In this document: in pieces, positions 39,515 through 49,914 of the stretch
How positions within the stretch are numbered: position 1 is the stretch's first letter
Layout of the letters: each line of letters opens with the position of its first letter
NCBI RefSeq assembly: GCF_013032455.1
Contig: NZ_WQCF01000001.1
Location: 764,922 to 828,921, forward strand
From: Ruegeria atlantica
GTDB lineage: Bacteria; Pseudomonadota; Alphaproteobacteria; Rhodobacterales; Rhodobacteraceae
Length of the DNA: 64,000 nucleotides
Direction: 5' to 3'
Translations under genes and position numbers: made by a program
The notes under the pieces: generated by a model
Seen by the model: only the letters and a program-made list of their open reading frames with translations
Told to the model about the DNA's origin: nothing
Database searches by the model: none

Positions 39515-40441
39515 TTATTCTTTCAGCGGTTCTCCGACCCGCATGATTTCCCATTCTAGCGTAATGCCGCTTGTTTCGTAAACCTTTTTTCGCACATCTT
39601 CACCCAACCCTTCGAGGTCAGCGGCTGTGGCGTCACCGGTATTGATCATAAAATTTGAGTGCTTGGGGCTCATCTGTGCACCGCCTCTGGTGGCGCCGCG
39701 CATCCCCGCGTTGTCGATAACCTTCCACGCCTTGAGGTCATGCACATCATCCTCACGGCCAGTCGAGGAAAACCCTGCCGGATTGCGGAACGTGGACCCG
39801 GCGCTACGGTCCTTGGTGGGTTGGGTTTCGTCTCGTTTCTGCAACTGTGCGGTCATTCGGGCATGCAATTCTTCGGAATCACCCATCCGCCCTTCAAACG
39901 TGGCCGAAATTAGCACCGCGCCCTCGGGCATGTCCGTCTGGCGATAACGGAAATTCAGATCCTCGGGGGTTAGATCCTCGATCTTTCCTTGTCGCGTGAC
40001 GATGGTAGCCTTGCGCAGAACATCCGCAGTATAGCTGCCATAGCAGCCCGCATTCATCCGAACCGCCCCACCGACAGAGCCGGGGATGGTACGCAAAAAG
40101 GTCAGATCCACGCCCGCATCCGCCGCCTTGCGCGCAACATGCGCATCCAATGCGGCCGCACCGGCAATCACAGTGTTGCCTTCGACAGAAATGCCATTGA
40201 AACCACGTCCCAAACGGATCACGACAGCGCGCAGGCCACCATCCCGCACGATCAGGTTCGAACCGACGCCCATCGGGAACACCGGCACTTCCGCGGGTAA
40301 ATCACGCAGAAAACTCTGCAAATCTTCAGTATCAGCGGGCTGAAACAGATAATCCGCCGGACCGCCAACGCGGAGCCAGGTGAGATCGTTCAACGCGCGA
40401 GCCTGAATTAGGCGCCCCCGGACGACCGGCAGATCAATCAT
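39515..40441 (-). CDS. murB: UDP-N-acetylenolpyruvoylglucosamine reductase
   Basis: MurB (308 residues) is a cytoplasmic FAD enzyme that reduces UDP-GlcNAc-enolpyruvate to UDP-MurNAc with NADPH. It has [31 protein letters not shown] for FAD binding, [21 protein letters not shown] and AGSTFRNP with the proton-donor Ser. ATG 40441 has GGAAGGG about 6 bases upstream and overlaps the end of the preceding 98-residue membrane protein gene by 8 bp. Confidence 0.96.
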   Translation of the reverse strand: MIDLPVVRGRLIQARALNDLTWLRVGGPADYLFQPADTEDLQSFLRDLPAEVPVFPMGVGSNLIVRDGGLRAVVIRLGRGFNGISVEGNTVIAGAAALDAHVARKAADAGVDLTFLRTIPGSVGGAVRMNAGCYGSYTADVLRKATIVTRQGKIEDLTPEDLNFRYRQTDMPEGAVLISATFEGRMGDSEELHARMTAQLQKRDETQPTKDRSAGSTFRNPAGFSSTGREDDVHDLKAWKVIDNAGMRGATRGGAQMSPKHSNFMINTGDATAADLEGLGEDVRKKVYETSGITLEWEIMRVGEPLKE

Positions 40442-40730
40442 GTGCTGCCCTTCCAGCCAGACTGCGCCCACCGACACCGCCCATGATGACTGCGAAAAGG
40501 AAAGGCAGGACCGCTCCGGTCAACCATACGAAGGGACCAAAGGCTTGCTCCTCTTCTCCGGTACCAACCCCTGTCAGCATTACGATCAGCACCAGCGCAC
40601 CGGCAGAGGTCAGGCCGATCAGCCAAAGCAGCCCCTTCGTGCCGATCCAGCGACCGGCAACAAAACCGGAAAGAGCGCCAAGGATCAAGGATACCAGCGG
40701 TAAATAAGCGAATGTGGCGATGTCGACCAT
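40434..40730 (-). CDS. small membrane protein inside the dcw cluster
   Basis: This 98-residue protein has about three hydrophobic segments ([40 protein letters not shown] and [19 protein letters not shown]). I do not recognise a named family. It is between the DUF2484 pair and murB and overlaps the murB start by 8 bp. This coupling suggests a role tied to the envelope, but that is inference. Confidence 0.7.
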   Translation of the reverse strand: MVDIATFAYLPLVSLILGALSGFVAGRWIGTKGLLWLIGLTSAGALVLIVMLTGVGTGEEEQAFGPFVWLTGAVLPFLFAVIMGGVGGRSLAGRAAHD

Positions 40731-40752
40731 GGGGGCCTCCTGAAAATGGCCG

Positions 40753-41019
40753 TTACTTCTTTGCCGCCTTCATGCCCTGCATTTTCGCCTTTGTCCAACG
40801 GGTGAAGTAAATCACGGGCCATCGGAGCACCGACATGCCCATCGCCATCACAAGCAAACCAACCCAAGGCCCGTTTTGAAGCGTTACATAACCAATAATC
40901 GGGATACCCACTGCGATCAGAATATAGGCGCGGGTCCAGTGGTTATCTTTACTGGGGATCATGGCCAAAACGTTCGCAGCAACCCCCCAAAGTGCAGCCA
41001 GAGCGATGGAAAAGTTCAT
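40753..41019 (-). CDS. DUF2484 family membrane protein (second copy)
   Basis: This 88-residue protein has an N-terminal hydrophobic helix (MNFSIALAALWGVAANVLAM), a middle pair of helices and a basic C-terminus (RWTKAKMQGMKAAKK). It resembles the gene just upstream: both share AALWxVA and a MxRxPxxY-type segment (LRWPVIYFTRW versus FRNPIRYYWRRW). It starts within the end of that gene (ATGA overlap). Function unknown; the family is found in Rhodobacterales near mur genes. Confidence 0.82.
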   Translation of the reverse strand: MNFSIALAALWGVAANVLAMIPSKDNHWTRAYILIAVGIPIIGYVTLQNGPWVGLLVMAMGMSVLRWPVIYFTRWTKAKMQGMKAAKK

Positions 41020-41285
41020 TGCTCGACCTCCCGGCCGGTCCAACGGCGCCAGTAGTAGCGGATGGGGTTACGGAACATGGATACAAAGCCCGCCAAGGCC
41101 AGCACTGAGAAGAACCAACCGTAATCGAAACCCAACCAGATGATCAGCACAGGCGCGGAAGCGAACAGAACAATCCCAGGCGGGAACTGCAGGCGCATTG
41201 GCAACATAGCCACAATGGTCGAGGCCACGACCCACAAGGCTGCGAACACCACAGAATATGCCAATTGCCCCTCCGAGGACGTCAT
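41016..41285 (-). CDS. DUF2484 family membrane protein (first copy)
   Basis: This 89-residue protein has three hydrophobic segments (AYSVVFAALWVVASTIVAML, GIVLFASAPVLIIWLGFDYG and FFSVLALAGFVSMF) and a basic C-terminal end. It is a paralogue of the next gene, overlapping it by 4 bp. It begins 54 bp after murC. Unknown function; a tandem duplicate within the murein operon. Confidence 0.82.
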   Translation of the reverse strand: MTSSEGQLAYSVVFAALWVVASTIVAMLPMRLQFPPGIVLFASAPVLIIWLGFDYGWFFSVLALAGFVSMFRNPIRYYWRRWTGREVEQ

Positions 41286-41339
41286 CTTTGCGGTTGCGAC
41301 GCTACTCTTTAGAGTTGCATCGCAGAAATGTCCATCACG

Positions 41340-42749
41340 TCAAACAGCCTGTTTCTGCTGCAACCGAGCCGGCAATCCGTTGGCCCAGGCGCTGATCGTA
41401 CCCGCTCCGAGGCAAACGACCATATCTCCTGGGCGTGCCTGTTCACGCACCAACCGTTCGAGATCGTTTTCATCCAGCAGAGCGCGGGCGTGGCGGTGGC
41501 CGTGGCGGATCAAACCTTGCACGAGGTCATCGCGGCTCGCCCCTTCGATCGGTGTCTCTCCGGCCGCGAAGATGTCAGCAATTGCCACGACGTCGGCATC
41601 GTTGAAGCAGGTGCAGAAATCATCAAACAGGTTTGACAGGCGTGAGTAACGGTGCGGCTGATGCACGGCAATAACACGGCCTTCCGTTGCCTGACGCGCA
41701 GCTTTGAGAACAGCGTTAATTTCAACTGGATGGTGGCCATAATCGTCAATTATTGTGACACCATCGATCTCACCCACCTTGGTGAAACGCCGGTTGACGC
41801 CCCCGAAATTGGCCAGAGCGTCGCGAATTTCGCTGGCTTTCATGCCCAGATGACGTGCCACAGTAGCGGCAGACAACGCGTTCGAGACGTTATGATCCCC
41901 CGGCATCGGCAGCGTGCAGCCCTCGATCACCGTGTCTTCGTATTGCAGGTGAATGTCGAAATGCGCGACACCGCCTTTATAGGTCAGGTTCACCGCCCGC
42001 ACATCCGCCTGCGCGTTGAAGCCATAGGTGCGCACACGCCGGTCGGTGATGCGACCGACCAACGTCTGAACTTCGGCATGGTCGGTGCAGCAAACGGCAA
42101 GGCCATAGAACGGCAGGTTCGTGACGAATTCATAAAACCCGTCGCGCAGAGTGTCGAAATCACCCCAATGCTCCATATGCTCGGGGTCGATATTGGTGAC
42201 GATGGCGATGGTTGCGGGCAGGCGGTTGAACGAACCGTCCGATTCATCGGCCTCGACCACCATCCATTCGCCCTGCCCCATCCGCGCGTTCGATCCATAA
42301 GCGTGGATGATACCGCCGTTGATCACGGTCGGATCGAAATCACCCGCCACCATCAACTCGGCCATCATCGTAGTCGTGGTGGTCTTGCCGTGAGTTCCGG
42401 CGATGGCAATGTTGGATTTCAAGCGCATCAGTTCGGCCAGCATGTCGGCGCGGCGCACCACCGGAAGGCCGCGCCTGCGGGCGCCGTCCAGTTCCGGGTT
42501 GCCGGGTTTAATTGCGGTCGAAACCACTACAACGGCGGCGTTATCCAGGTTCTCGGCCCGTTGGCCGACAAAAATTTCGCCACCCAAACTGGCCAGCCGG
42601 TCGGTGATCTTAGATGCTTTCAGGTCCGATCCCTGCACCCGGTAACCCAGGTTCAACAGCACCTCCGCAATGCCTGACATACCGATCCCGCCGATCCCCA
42701 CAAAGTGAATCGGCCCTACGTCTTGCGGCAGTTTGGTTGCAGGATTCAT
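41340..42749 (-). CDS. murC: UDP-N-acetylmuramate--L-alanine ligase
   Basis: MurC (469 residues) adds L-Ala to UDP-MurNAc using ATP in the cytoplasm. It has the N-terminal Rossmann motif [13 protein letters not shown], the ATP loop [17 protein letters not shown], the central EADESDGSF and the ligase C-terminal domain from about [20 protein letters not shown]. It overlaps murG by 4 bp and is followed by the DUF2484 genes. Confidence 0.98.
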   Translation of the reverse strand: MNPATKLPQDVGPIHFVGIGGIGMSGIAEVLLNLGYRVQGSDLKASKITDRLASLGGEIFVGQRAENLDNAAVVVVSTAIKPGNPELDGARRRGLPVVRRADMLAELMRLKSNIAIAGTHGKTTTTTMMAELMVAGDFDPTVINGGIIHAYGSNARMGQGEWMVVEADESDGSFNRLPATIAIVTNIDPEHMEHWGDFDTLRDGFYEFVTNLPFYGLAVCCTDHAEVQTLVGRITDRRVRTYGFNAQADVRAVNLTYKGGVAHFDIHLQYEDTVIEGCTLPMPGDHNVSNALSAATVARHLGMKASEIRDALANFGGVNRRFTKVGEIDGVTIIDDYGHHPVEINAVLKAARQATEGRVIAVHQPHRYSRLSNLFDDFCTCFNDADVVAIADIFAAGETPIEGASRDDLVQGLIRHGHRHARALLDENDLERLVREQARPGDMVVCLGAGTISAWANGLPARLQQKQAV

Positions 42750-43846
42750 GCGGTCTCCTTCTGCGCCAATTCTTCGACAAGGTGCACCAGACGATCTGTT
42801 GCGTCGGGGGCACCGGCCGAGAGGGCCGCATGGGCCATCTTTTGCGCGGCTTCGGGGTTTGTCAGAACTGCGGTGATTTGCTCGGTCAGGGACGAAACGT
42901 CAAGGGCGTTTTCAGGGATCATAATCGCACCGCCCGCCTGAACCAGCCCACGGGCATTGGCGGTCTGGTGATCTCCGGCAGCGGCTGCAAAGGGGATCAG
43001 GATCGAAGGCCGCCCGATCACCGAGATATCGGCAACACTGGATGCGCCCGAACGGCTGATCACCAACTGCGCATCCGACATGCGGCGCGGAACATCCTGA
43101 AAGAAAGGTTTGACCTCGGCCCGGATACCGTGATCGGCATAATAAGCTGCGACCCGCTCACCATCTTCGTCACGCGCCTGATGGGCGACACGGATATGGC
43201 TGCGCAATTCATCGGGCAATGCTGCAATCGCACCCGGCACTACATCACTCAGAATGCGCGCGCCCTGAGATCCGCCCATCACCAGGATCGACATCGGATA
43301 GTCGCCGGGCGGAATATAACCCGCCGCGGCGCGCTCGAGCACTGCAGCGCGAACAGGGTTTCCGGTATGGATGCCCCTGGCCCCATCGGGCAGATCGGTC
43401 GGCCAGATACCGCAAGCCACCTGAGACACACGGGTTGCGAACAGTTGATTGACCCGGCCCAGAATACCGTTCTGTTCATGGATCATGCGCGGGATTTTCA
43501 GCATAGTCGCCGCGCCTAGCGCCGGGATTGAAGGATAGCCACCAAAACCCACCACCACGTCAGGCCGGTCGCGCATCATCTGCAATGACATGCTGGTCAC
43601 TCCACCCGCAATCTTGGGTCCGACCAGGGCCTTGGCAGCCAGCCCTCCGCGCGCGAATGTGGCCGATGACGCCTCGACAATCTCAGTCGAATGCGGAAAC
43701 CCGCTGGTATACCGGGCACCGCGCGGATCGGTAGACAGACGCACGCGCCAGCCTTTGTGGAGCATCGCCTCGGCCAGCGCTTGTGCCGGGAACATGTGGC
43801 CCCCGGTGCCGCCTGCTGCAATCAGTAAATAAGGTTTGCTCATCAC
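42746..43846 (-). CDS. murG: UDP-GlcNAc--lipid I N-acetylglucosaminyltransferase
   Basis: MurG (366 residues) converts lipid I to lipid II on the inner face of the membrane. It is a GT-B glycosyltransferase with the glycine-rich [49 protein letters not shown] and the donor-site loop [15 protein letters not shown]. It overlaps both ftsW and murC by 4 bp, which implies tight coupling. Confidence 0.98.
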   Translation of the reverse strand: MMSKPYLLIAAGGTGGHMFPAQALAEAMLHKGWRVRLSTDPRGARYTSGFPHSTEIVEASSATFARGGLAAKALVGPKIAGGVTSMSLQMMRDRPDVVVGFGGYPSIPALGAATMLKIPRMIHEQNGILGRVNQLFATRVSQVACGIWPTDLPDGARGIHTGNPVRAAVLERAAAGYIPPGDYPMSILVMGGSQGARILSDVVPGAIAALPDELRSHIRVAHQARDEDGERVAAYYADHGIRAEVKPFFQDVPRRMSDAQLVISRSGASSVADISVIGRPSILIPFAAAAGDHQTANARGLVQAGGAIMIPENALDVSSLTEQITAVLTNPEAAQKMAHAALSAGAPDATDRLVHLVEELAQKETA

Positions 43847-45006
43847 CCTCGTCCGCGCAGAATATCTCCAAACTCGCCCTGTGGACGAGTCCGGGTGAAG
43901 GCCAGCAACATACCGACCGCAATGCCGCCCGCAATCAGGGACGAACCACCATAGCTGACAAAAGGCAGCGTCATACCCTTGGCGGGCAGCAGGCGTACCG
44001 CGACACCCATGTTGATCATTGCTTGAACGCCGAACATGCAGGCCAGCCCTGTACCCGCCAGACGGATAAACATATCCCGTTCACGCATCAGGCGTAGAAG
44101 CGAGCGCACTACGATGATCGAATACAGCGCGATGATGATCAGCACCAGGATCAGGCCATATTCTTCGGCAGCGACAGCAATGATAAAGTCCGTATGCGCA
44201 TCGGGCAGAGACCATTTCACCTGTCCCTCGCCGACGCCAACACCAAACAACCCACCCTCCCGGATTGCGTTGGTAGCATAACCGATCTGAGTGGTCGGAT
44301 CGACCTCTTGGTTCAGAAAGCCATCAATACGGCGGGCAAAATGTTCCGAATTCGAATAAGCCAGCATACCGCCCAGAACCACCGCTCCGGCCATGCCCAC
44401 CAGCAGCAGCATCGGCGCGCCGGCCACGAAATACATCACGCCCCAACCGAACAGGATCAGACAGGCTTGACCGAAATCAGGCTGCAGCACCAACATCCCG
44501 ACAATGGCCATACACAACGCAAACGACCATAGCCGCCCCGGCGGGCCGTTGATCTCCTGCGACGCGGCCAGCAGCCATGCGGCCACGACGACAAAGCCGG
44601 GCTTCAGGAACTCTGATGGCTGCAGCGATGCAAAGCCCAGCGAGTACCAGCGCACTGCGCCCTTGCCGAAATCAGTGCCAAAAACCGGTAGAAAGGCCAG
44701 CGCCACGAACGCGCCCAGAAAACCCAGCACCGCCAGACGCCGCACCAGCGTCGGTGACATCATCGAGGTCAGCAGCATCGCAATAAGCGCCAATCCGCCG
44801 AAAATCGACTGCCGCTCGACATAATGGAACGGATCAAACCCATTTCGCCCGGCCAGCGGCGGAGATGAGGCCAGCCCCAGCAACAACCCGATGACAAACA
44901 GGATCAGCACGCAGGACATCGTCCAGCGATCAATTGTCCGCCACCACTTTGGTAGAATCGGTTCGCCGCGCTGGTCCTGGACCGCGCCATACACCATCTC
45001 AGTCAT
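43843..45006 (-). CDS. ftsW: peptidoglycan glycosyltransferase FtsW
   Basis: FtsW (387 residues) is the SEDS-family lipid II polymerase of the septum, with about ten membrane helices. Typical regions are [21 protein letters not shown], with the conserved [45 protein letters not shown] and [15 protein letters not shown]. The catalytic partner is FtsI, encoded earlier in the cluster. It is separated from murD by the three-gene cassette at 45178-47151. Confidence 0.97.
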   Translation of the reverse strand: MTEMVYGAVQDQRGEPILPKWWRTIDRWTMSCVLILFVIGLLLGLASSPPLAGRNGFDPFHYVERQSIFGGLALIAMLLTSMMSPTLVRRLAVLGFLGAFVALAFLPVFGTDFGKGAVRWYSLGFASLQPSEFLKPGFVVVAAWLLAASQEINGPPGRLWSFALCMAIVGMLVLQPDFGQACLILFGWGVMYFVAGAPMLLLVGMAGAVVLGGMLAYSNSEHFARRIDGFLNQEVDPTTQIGYATNAIREGGLFGVGVGEGQVKWSLPDAHTDFIIAVAAEEYGLILVLIIIALYSIIVVRSLLRLMRERDMFIRLAGTGLACMFGVQAMINMGVAVRLLPAKGMTLPFVSYGGSSLIAGGIAVGMLLAFTRTRPQGEFGDILRGRG

Positions 45007-45177
45007 GAGATACCGCCACTTACTGCCTCGTTCACGTCCCGTTTTCGGGATCTGATTGAGAGTCTACAGGGATTTTGACGTTTGGGCTAGCACAATGACA
45101 GAGCGTTTGCGGAATTCGGCCCCCTCCCAAAGATTACAATCTGAACATTGGCTTCTCTAGTTCGGGCTGTCCGGTTG

Positions 45178-45471
45178 CTAACCAACAAGATCGTAGTGCT
45201 TGATTTCTCTGAACTCGACTAATTCCGCTTCAGCCGGATCAATATGCGGGCTTTTGTAGTCCTCGCCAACAAACGCCTTTAGCGCGTCCAGGCTGCTCCA
45301 AACCATTACGAAACTGAACTCGCGCGGTGTGTCAGAACGCGGCGCACCCGGCAGCACCTGAACAATACCATCGGTGTTTCGCATCAAAGGTATCGCGGTT
45401 TCATGGAAAAACTTTGAGAACTCGGCTTCTTTGCCGCGCCGAACCGTGACTTGGAAAATCCGCATGATCAT
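45178..45471 (-). CDS. antibiotic biosynthesis monooxygenase (ABM)-like dimeric ferredoxin-fold protein
   Basis: This 97-residue protein has the pattern of ABM/dimeric alpha-beta barrel proteins (MRIFQVTVRRGKEAEFSKFF, FSFVMVWSSLDALKAFVG, a final VEFREIKHYDLVG). Such folds include heme-degrading and quinol monooxygenases; the substrate here is unknown. The ATG at 45471 has AAGGGG about 7 bases upstream; the frame runs further back with no support. It is in the cassette between ftsW and murD. Confidence 0.72.
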   Translation of the reverse strand: MIMRIFQVTVRRGKEAEFSKFFHETAIPLMRNTDGIVQVLPGAPRSDTPREFSFVMVWSSLDALKAFVGEDYKSPHIDPAEAELVEFREIKHYDLVG

Positions 45472-45601
45472 TTTGGCGCCCCTTTGCAATGAAAAAACTT
45501 GAGATCTTCGATGGCAGAACTTTACCACATGCCTACCTGCTTTTTTGCGCTGAGTTTCGGTTGCTCTTGCCATATTCGGCAATCCACGCCATCCCCCGCC
45601 C

Positions 45602-46780
45602 ATGACTTATGACACGATCATCCTTGGTGCCGGTGCTGCCGGTATGATGTGCGCCGCGCATTGCGGCGGGCGTGTGCTGGTGATCGACCACGCCAAGGCT
45701 CCGGGTGAGAAAATCCGCATCTCGGGCGGTGGGCGCTGCAATTTCACCAATATGTTTGCGGGTCCGGGTAACTTTCTGTCGCAGAACCCGCATTTCTGCA
45801 AATCCGCTCTGGCGCGTTTTACGCAGTGGGATTTTGTCGATCTGGTCGGACGTCACGGCATCGCGTGGCATGAGAAGACGTTAGGGCAGCTCTTCTGCGA
45901 CGGATCCTCGAAACAGATCATCCAGATGCTGCTGGCTGAGATGGAGCGCGCCGGGGCCGAGTTGTGGGTGCGAACCGAGGTGAAGGACCTGCGCAAGACC
46001 GAGGTCGGGTTCGCGCTGGAGGTTGACCGCGAAGGCCAGCGCCACAGCCTTACTTGCACCAATCTGGTGCTGGCCACCGGCGGCAAATCGATCCCCAAGA
46101 TGGGCGCAACCGGGCTGGCCTATGACATCGCAAAACAGTTCGGCTTGCGGATGACCGAGACACGCGCGGCCCTGGTGCCGTTCACCTTCTCGGACGGGAA
46201 ATTCAAGGACCTCTCGGGCGTGTCCCTGCCCGCTCGCCTATCGAACGAACGCACCAGCTTTGACGAGGCACTGCTGTTCACCCATCGGGGCCTCAGCGGG
46301 CCTTCCGTGCTGCAACTATCGTCATACTGGCGCGAGGGTGAGGCAATCCGAGTCAACCTGATCCCCGATCTGCCCCTGTTCGACCTGCTGCGCGATCAGC
46401 GCCATTCCGGAGGCCGTAAAGCCCTGACCACTGAACTTGCCCGTCATCTGCCGGGGCGACTTGTGGATTACCTCTCGCAATTGATCCCCATGCGGGGCAA
46501 TCTGGCCGACCAGTCCGATGCTGCGCTGGCTGAGTTGATCGACGCACTCTCGAACTGGCGGCTAACCCCTTCGGGCACCGAAGGTTATCGCACCGCCGAA
46601 GTCACGCTGGGAGGGATCGACACTGATGGCCTGTCTTCAAAAACGATGGAGGCCAGGGAAGTCCCCGGCCTCTATGCAATTGGTGAAGCGGTGGATGTCA
46701 CCGGCTGGCTGGGCGGCTACAATTTCCAGTGGGCTTGGTCCTCGGGCCACGCCGCAGGAATTGCAATCGCGGGCTGTTAG
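45602..46780 (+). CDS. BaiN/YhiN-type NAD(P)/FAD-dependent oxidoreductase (TIGR03862 type)
   Basis: This 392-residue flavoprotein of the HI0933/YhiN family has an N-terminal FAD-binding loop (IILGAGAAGMMCAAHCGG), EKIRISGGGRCNFTN and a C-terminal DVTGWLGGYNFQWAWSSG. The reaction is not known; relatives include BaiN, a bile-acid reductase. It is the only plus-strand gene inside the dcw cluster and overlaps the lipoprotein gene by 4 bp at its 3' end. Confidence 0.88.
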   Translation: MTYDTIILGAGAAGMMCAAHCGGRVLVIDHAKAPGEKIRISGGGRCNFTNMFAGPGNFLSQNPHFCKSALARFTQWDFVDLVGRHGIAWHEKTLGQLFCDGSSKQIIQMLLAEMERAGAELWVRTEVKDLRKTEVGFALEVDREGQRHSLTCTNLVLATGGKSIPKMGATGLAYDIAKQFGLRMTETRAALVPFTFSDGKFKDLSGVSLPARLSNERTSFDEALLFTHRGLSGPSVLQLSSYWREGEAIRVNLIPDLPLFDLLRDQRHSGGRKALTTELARHLPGRLVDYLSQLIPMRGNLADQSDAALAELIDALSNWRLTPSGTEGYRTAEVTLGGIDTDGLSSKTMEAREVPGLYAIGEAVDVTGWLGGYNFQWAWSSGHAAGIAIAGC

Positions 46781-47151
46781 CCTACGACGTTGTAACCACG
46801 ACCGCGCATGCAGTTGCGCACGATGACTTCCTGATTCTGAGTGTTATTGACCGCGCTTGCACCAGCCCCGACTAGCGCACCTGCTACGGCCGCACGACCC
46901 AAGTCGCTGGCGCTGTCGTCAATGATAGCTTTCGCGCCCGCCGCACCAGCGGCACCAATCGCCGCAGCACCTGCAGTGTTGCTGTTGACCACCGGCTGCG
47001 ACCGCGCGAGAGCCTGGCATTGCGCCAAATCTGCGTTGTAATTCGGGCCAACCGGTCCATCGACAATCGGCTGGTAATTCGCGCCAACATTCGTGCAGGC
47101 ACCAACCACCAGAATGGCAGGCAGGATCAAAGATAATTTACGGTATGACAT
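46777..47151 (-). CDS. glycine-zipper lipoprotein
   Basis: This 124-residue lipoprotein has the lipobox LVVGAC (Cys19) after a short signal peptide, then a Gly/Ala-rich double zipper (AAAIGAAGAAGAKAII and AAVAGALVGAGASAVNNT) of the kind seen in outer-membrane stress lipoproteins. A conserved C-terminal tail, VRNCMRGRGYNVVG, follows. The ATG at 47151 has GAGG 8 bases upstream; the one at 47157 is too close to it. It converges with the flavoprotein gene. Confidence 0.83.
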   Translation of the reverse strand: MSYRKLSLILPAILVVGACTNVGANYQPIVDGPVGPNYNADLAQCQALARSQPVVNSNTAGAAAIGAAGAAGAKAIIDDSASDLGRAAVAGALVGAGASAVNNTQNQEVIVRNCMRGRGYNVVG

Positions 47152-47256
47152 ATTCATGACCTCGTGTTGAATTTGCAGGCAAGCAAAACCAATAAGTATG
47201 GCGCGTCAAGTTGATAGCTTCTCAACTTGGCTCAACCGGCGATCTATTGCAAATCA

Positions 47257-48657
47257 CTAGTCTTCTAGCCTCTGACGAACCTGTTCGGCGAAGTCCTCTC
47301 CGCGCTGTTCGAAATTGTCATACTGGTCGAAACTGGCCGCCGCCGGGGCTAGCAGAACGGTCTCTCCCGGCTGGGCATCTGCCATGGCTTGCGAAACAGC
47401 ATCTGCCATAGTGGTGCACACCTGCGCATCGACGGTCAGCTGCATGGCAAAACCAGCCGCCTCACGTCCAATCACATATGCCCTGACTACTTGGTCGCCG
47501 GCACTGTTCAGCGCACCCAGCCCCCCTTCTTTCTCTAGCCCCCCGCAAATCCAGCGGATTTTTTTGAACGCACTGAGCGCTTTCAGCGCACTGTCCACAT
47601 TGGTGGCTTTGGAGTCGTTTACATAGGTCACACCGCCCGCCTCGGCAATGATCTGGCTGCGATGCGGCAGCCCCGGATAGCTGTGCAGCGCGCCCTCGAT
47701 CACCCGAGGCGCAAGCCCCAGCGCGCGGCAGGCCGCATACGCGGCGCAGGCATTTTGATGATTGTGCGCGCCGGGGAGCCCCTTGATCTCACGCAGGTCA
47801 ATGGAACCGGTCTGACGCCCTTTGCGGTATTCAGCCAGATACCCTTTGCGCGCAAAGACCTGCCAGCCCGGACCAGTTAGCTTCCGTGCAACCGAAATAC
47901 GGATCACCCGATCATCCGCAGGTCCTTCGGACAGTTGCCCGGCCAGAAACGCGCCTTCGTCTTCATCCACACCGATCACCGCGCGATCCGGACCACCCTC
48001 GGCAAACAATCGGCGCTTGGCAGCAAAATAGCCGCCCATCCCACCATGCCGATCCAGATGGTCGGGCGACAGGTTGGTGAACACTGCCACATCCGGCGTC
48101 AGCGCACGCGCCAATTCGGTCTGGTAGCTGCTGAGTTCCAGCACCACTACCGATCCGTCCCCACCCGGATCAATATCCAGAACACCCCGGCCTATATTGC
48201 CCGCCAACTGCGCCTCTCGCCCGGCCTCGGTCAGAATGTGGTGGATCAAGGCAGCCGTGGTCGACTTACCGTTTGAACCGGTCACCGCAATCACACGCGG
48301 AGGGATGTCGTAGTTGTTCCATTCTGGCCCAGCAAAAGATCGGAAGAACAGGCCAATATCGTTGTCCACCGACACACCAGCATCCAGCGCCGCTGCCACG
48401 ACAGGGTTCGGTTCGGGATAGAGATGCGGAATACCCGGAGAAACGATCAGCGAGGCGATCTCGTCAAACGCTCCATGGCGGCGCAGATCAACACAGGTAA
48501 AACCTTCGGCCTCGGCCTTTTCCCGTGCGGCAGGATTGTCATCCCAGCACACCGGCTCGGCCTTGCCCGCCCGCAACGCGCGCGCGGTCGCCAGACCTGA
48601 CCGGCCAAGCCCCAGAACTGCAACTTTCTGCCCTGAAAACCCTTTGACGGGGATCAT
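47257..48657 (-). CDS. murD: UDP-N-acetylmuramoyl-L-alanine--D-glutamate ligase
   Basis: MurD (466 residues) adds D-Glu to UDP-MurNAc-L-Ala. It has [20 protein letters not shown], the ATP loop [25 protein letters not shown] and [22 protein letters not shown] 48657 has GGTGG upstream; another ATG 9 bases earlier is less well placed. The gene follows mraY after a 150-bp spacer carrying two strong hairpins, so its transcription may be reduced or start separately. Confidence 0.97.
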   Translation of the reverse strand: MIPVKGFSGQKVAVLGLGRSGLATARALRAGKAEPVCWDDNPAAREKAEAEGFTCVDLRRHGAFDEIASLIVSPGIPHLYPEPNPVVAAALDAGVSVDNDIGLFFRSFAGPEWNNYDIPPRVIAVTGSNGKSTTAALIHHILTEAGREAQLAGNIGRGVLDIDPGGDGSVVVLELSSYQTELARALTPDVAVFTNLSPDHLDRHGGMGGYFAAKRRLFAEGGPDRAVIGVDEDEGAFLAGQLSEGPADDRVIRISVARKLTGPGWQVFARKGYLAEYRKGRQTGSIDLREIKGLPGAHNHQNACAAYAACRALGLAPRVIEGALHSYPGLPHRSQIIAEAGGVTYVNDSKATNVDSALKALSAFKKIRWICGGLEKEGGLGALNSAGDQVVRAYVIGREAAGFAMQLTVDAQVCTTMADAVSQAMADAQPGETVLLAPAAASFDQYDNFEQRGEDFAEQVRQRLED

Positions 48658-48733
48658 GCCGACCACCTTCTTCTGACGTCCAATTGGCCGTCACACTGCG
48701 CAGAAGAAATCCCCAAAGGCAAGGGCGACAAAA

Positions 48734-48791
48734 GGCTCGCGCGGCAGCGCGAGCCCGGCCCAAAAGGTGACAGGCGGGCCCCAGGCCCGCC
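48734..48791 (-). terminator. tandem hairpins between mraY and murD (attenuator or terminator candidate)
   Basis: Two perfect stems lie on the minus-strand transcript: GGCGGGCC/GGCCCGCC (48784-48791 with 48773-48780), then GGCTCGCGC/GCGCGAGCC (48747-48755 with 48734-48742). The second stem is followed by TTTTG. This could act as a partial terminator or RNA-processing site within the cluster. Confidence 0.6.
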
Positions 48792-48807
48792 GAACCTGGC
48801 GGGAGCG

Positions 48808-49890
48808 TTACCGAACTTTCAAAGTCGCCAGACCAATCATCGCCAGGATCAGCGAAATGATCCAGAACCGGATCACAATCGTCGGCTCGGCCCAGCCCTT
48901 TTTCTCATAGTGATGATGGATCGGTGCCATCAGGAACACGCGGCGACCGGTGCGCTTGAAGTAGAGGACCTGAATGATCACGCTCAGCGCCTCGACCACA
49001 AACAAGCCACCGACAACAGCCAGCACCAGCTCGTGCTTGGTTGCAACCGCAATCGCCCCCAAAGCACCACCCAAAGCCAAGGATCCGGTGTCGCCCATAA
49101 AGACAGCGGCAGGTGGCGCGTTGTACCAAAGAAAGCCCAACCCACCTCCGAACAATGCTGCGGTGAAGATCAGAATTTCTCCGGTGCCTGGTACGTAGTG
49201 CACGTCCAGATACTCGGTAAAGTCGACCCGCCCGACCGCATAGGCGATGATACCAAGAGTAGTCGCCGCGATCATTGCGGGCATGATAGCCAACCCATCC
49301 AGCCCGTCCGTCAGGTTTACCGCATTGGCTGCCCCTACGATTACGACAATCGAGAAAGGAATGTAGAAAATCCCCAGATTAACCAGCGTATCCTTGAAGA
49401 CCGGCACAGCCAGTTGGTTCTGCAACGCCTCGGGATGATGCAGAGTCGCCCAGGCCGAGGCCAGAACCGCGATGATCACGCCCAATGCCAGTCGCATCTT
49501 ACCCGACAGGCCTTTGGTGTTTTGCTTCGACACCTTAGCATAATCATCGGCAAAACCTATTGCCGCATAGGCCAGAGTCACAAACAGTACCATCCAGACA
49601 TATGGATTGTCCCACCGCGCCCAGGCCAACGTTGATGTCACCAGCGCACCGACGATAAGCAGCCCACCCATGGTCGGTGTGCCCGCTTTCGAAAAATGCC
49701 CCTCGGGGCCGTCCTCGCGGATCGGCTGACCCTTGCCCTGCTTGCGGCGCAGCACATTGATCAGCGGCTTTCCAAAGATAAACCCAAAGATCAGCGCCGT
49801 CAGAAAGGCTCCGCCCGCACGGAAAGTGATGTAGCGGAAGAGGTTAAAGAAATCCCCCCCATCCGACAGGGCGGTCAACCAATAGAGCAT
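48808..49890 (-). CDS. mraY: phospho-N-acetylmuramoyl-pentapeptide-transferase
   Basis: MraY (360 residues) makes lipid I from UDP-MurNAc-pentapeptide and undecaprenyl phosphate. It is an integral membrane protein of about ten helices with [43 protein letters not shown] and [16 protein letters not shown], which contain the catalytic Asp and His residues. It starts 25 bp after murF. Two strong hairpins follow before murD. Confidence 0.98.
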   Translation of the reverse strand: MLYWLTALSDGGDFFNLFRYITFRAGGAFLTALIFGFIFGKPLINVLRRKQGKGQPIREDGPEGHFSKAGTPTMGGLLIVGALVTSTLAWARWDNPYVWMVLFVTLAYAAIGFADDYAKVSKQNTKGLSGKMRLALGVIIAVLASAWATLHHPEALQNQLAVPVFKDTLVNLGIFYIPFSIVVIVGAANAVNLTDGLDGLAIMPAMIAATTLGIIAYAVGRVDFTEYLDVHYVPGTGEILIFTAALFGGGLGFLWYNAPPAAVFMGDTGSLALGGALGAIAVATKHELVLAVVGGLFVVEALSVIIQVLYFKRTGRRVFLMAPIHHHYEKKGWAEPTIVIRFWIISLILAMIGLATLKVR

Positions 49891-49914
49891 ATTAAAACCT
49901 TTCTCGTGCCGCGA

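Noticed and set aside
41652..42677. 341-codon plus-strand open frame
   Set aside because: Antisense to murC; shadow composition.
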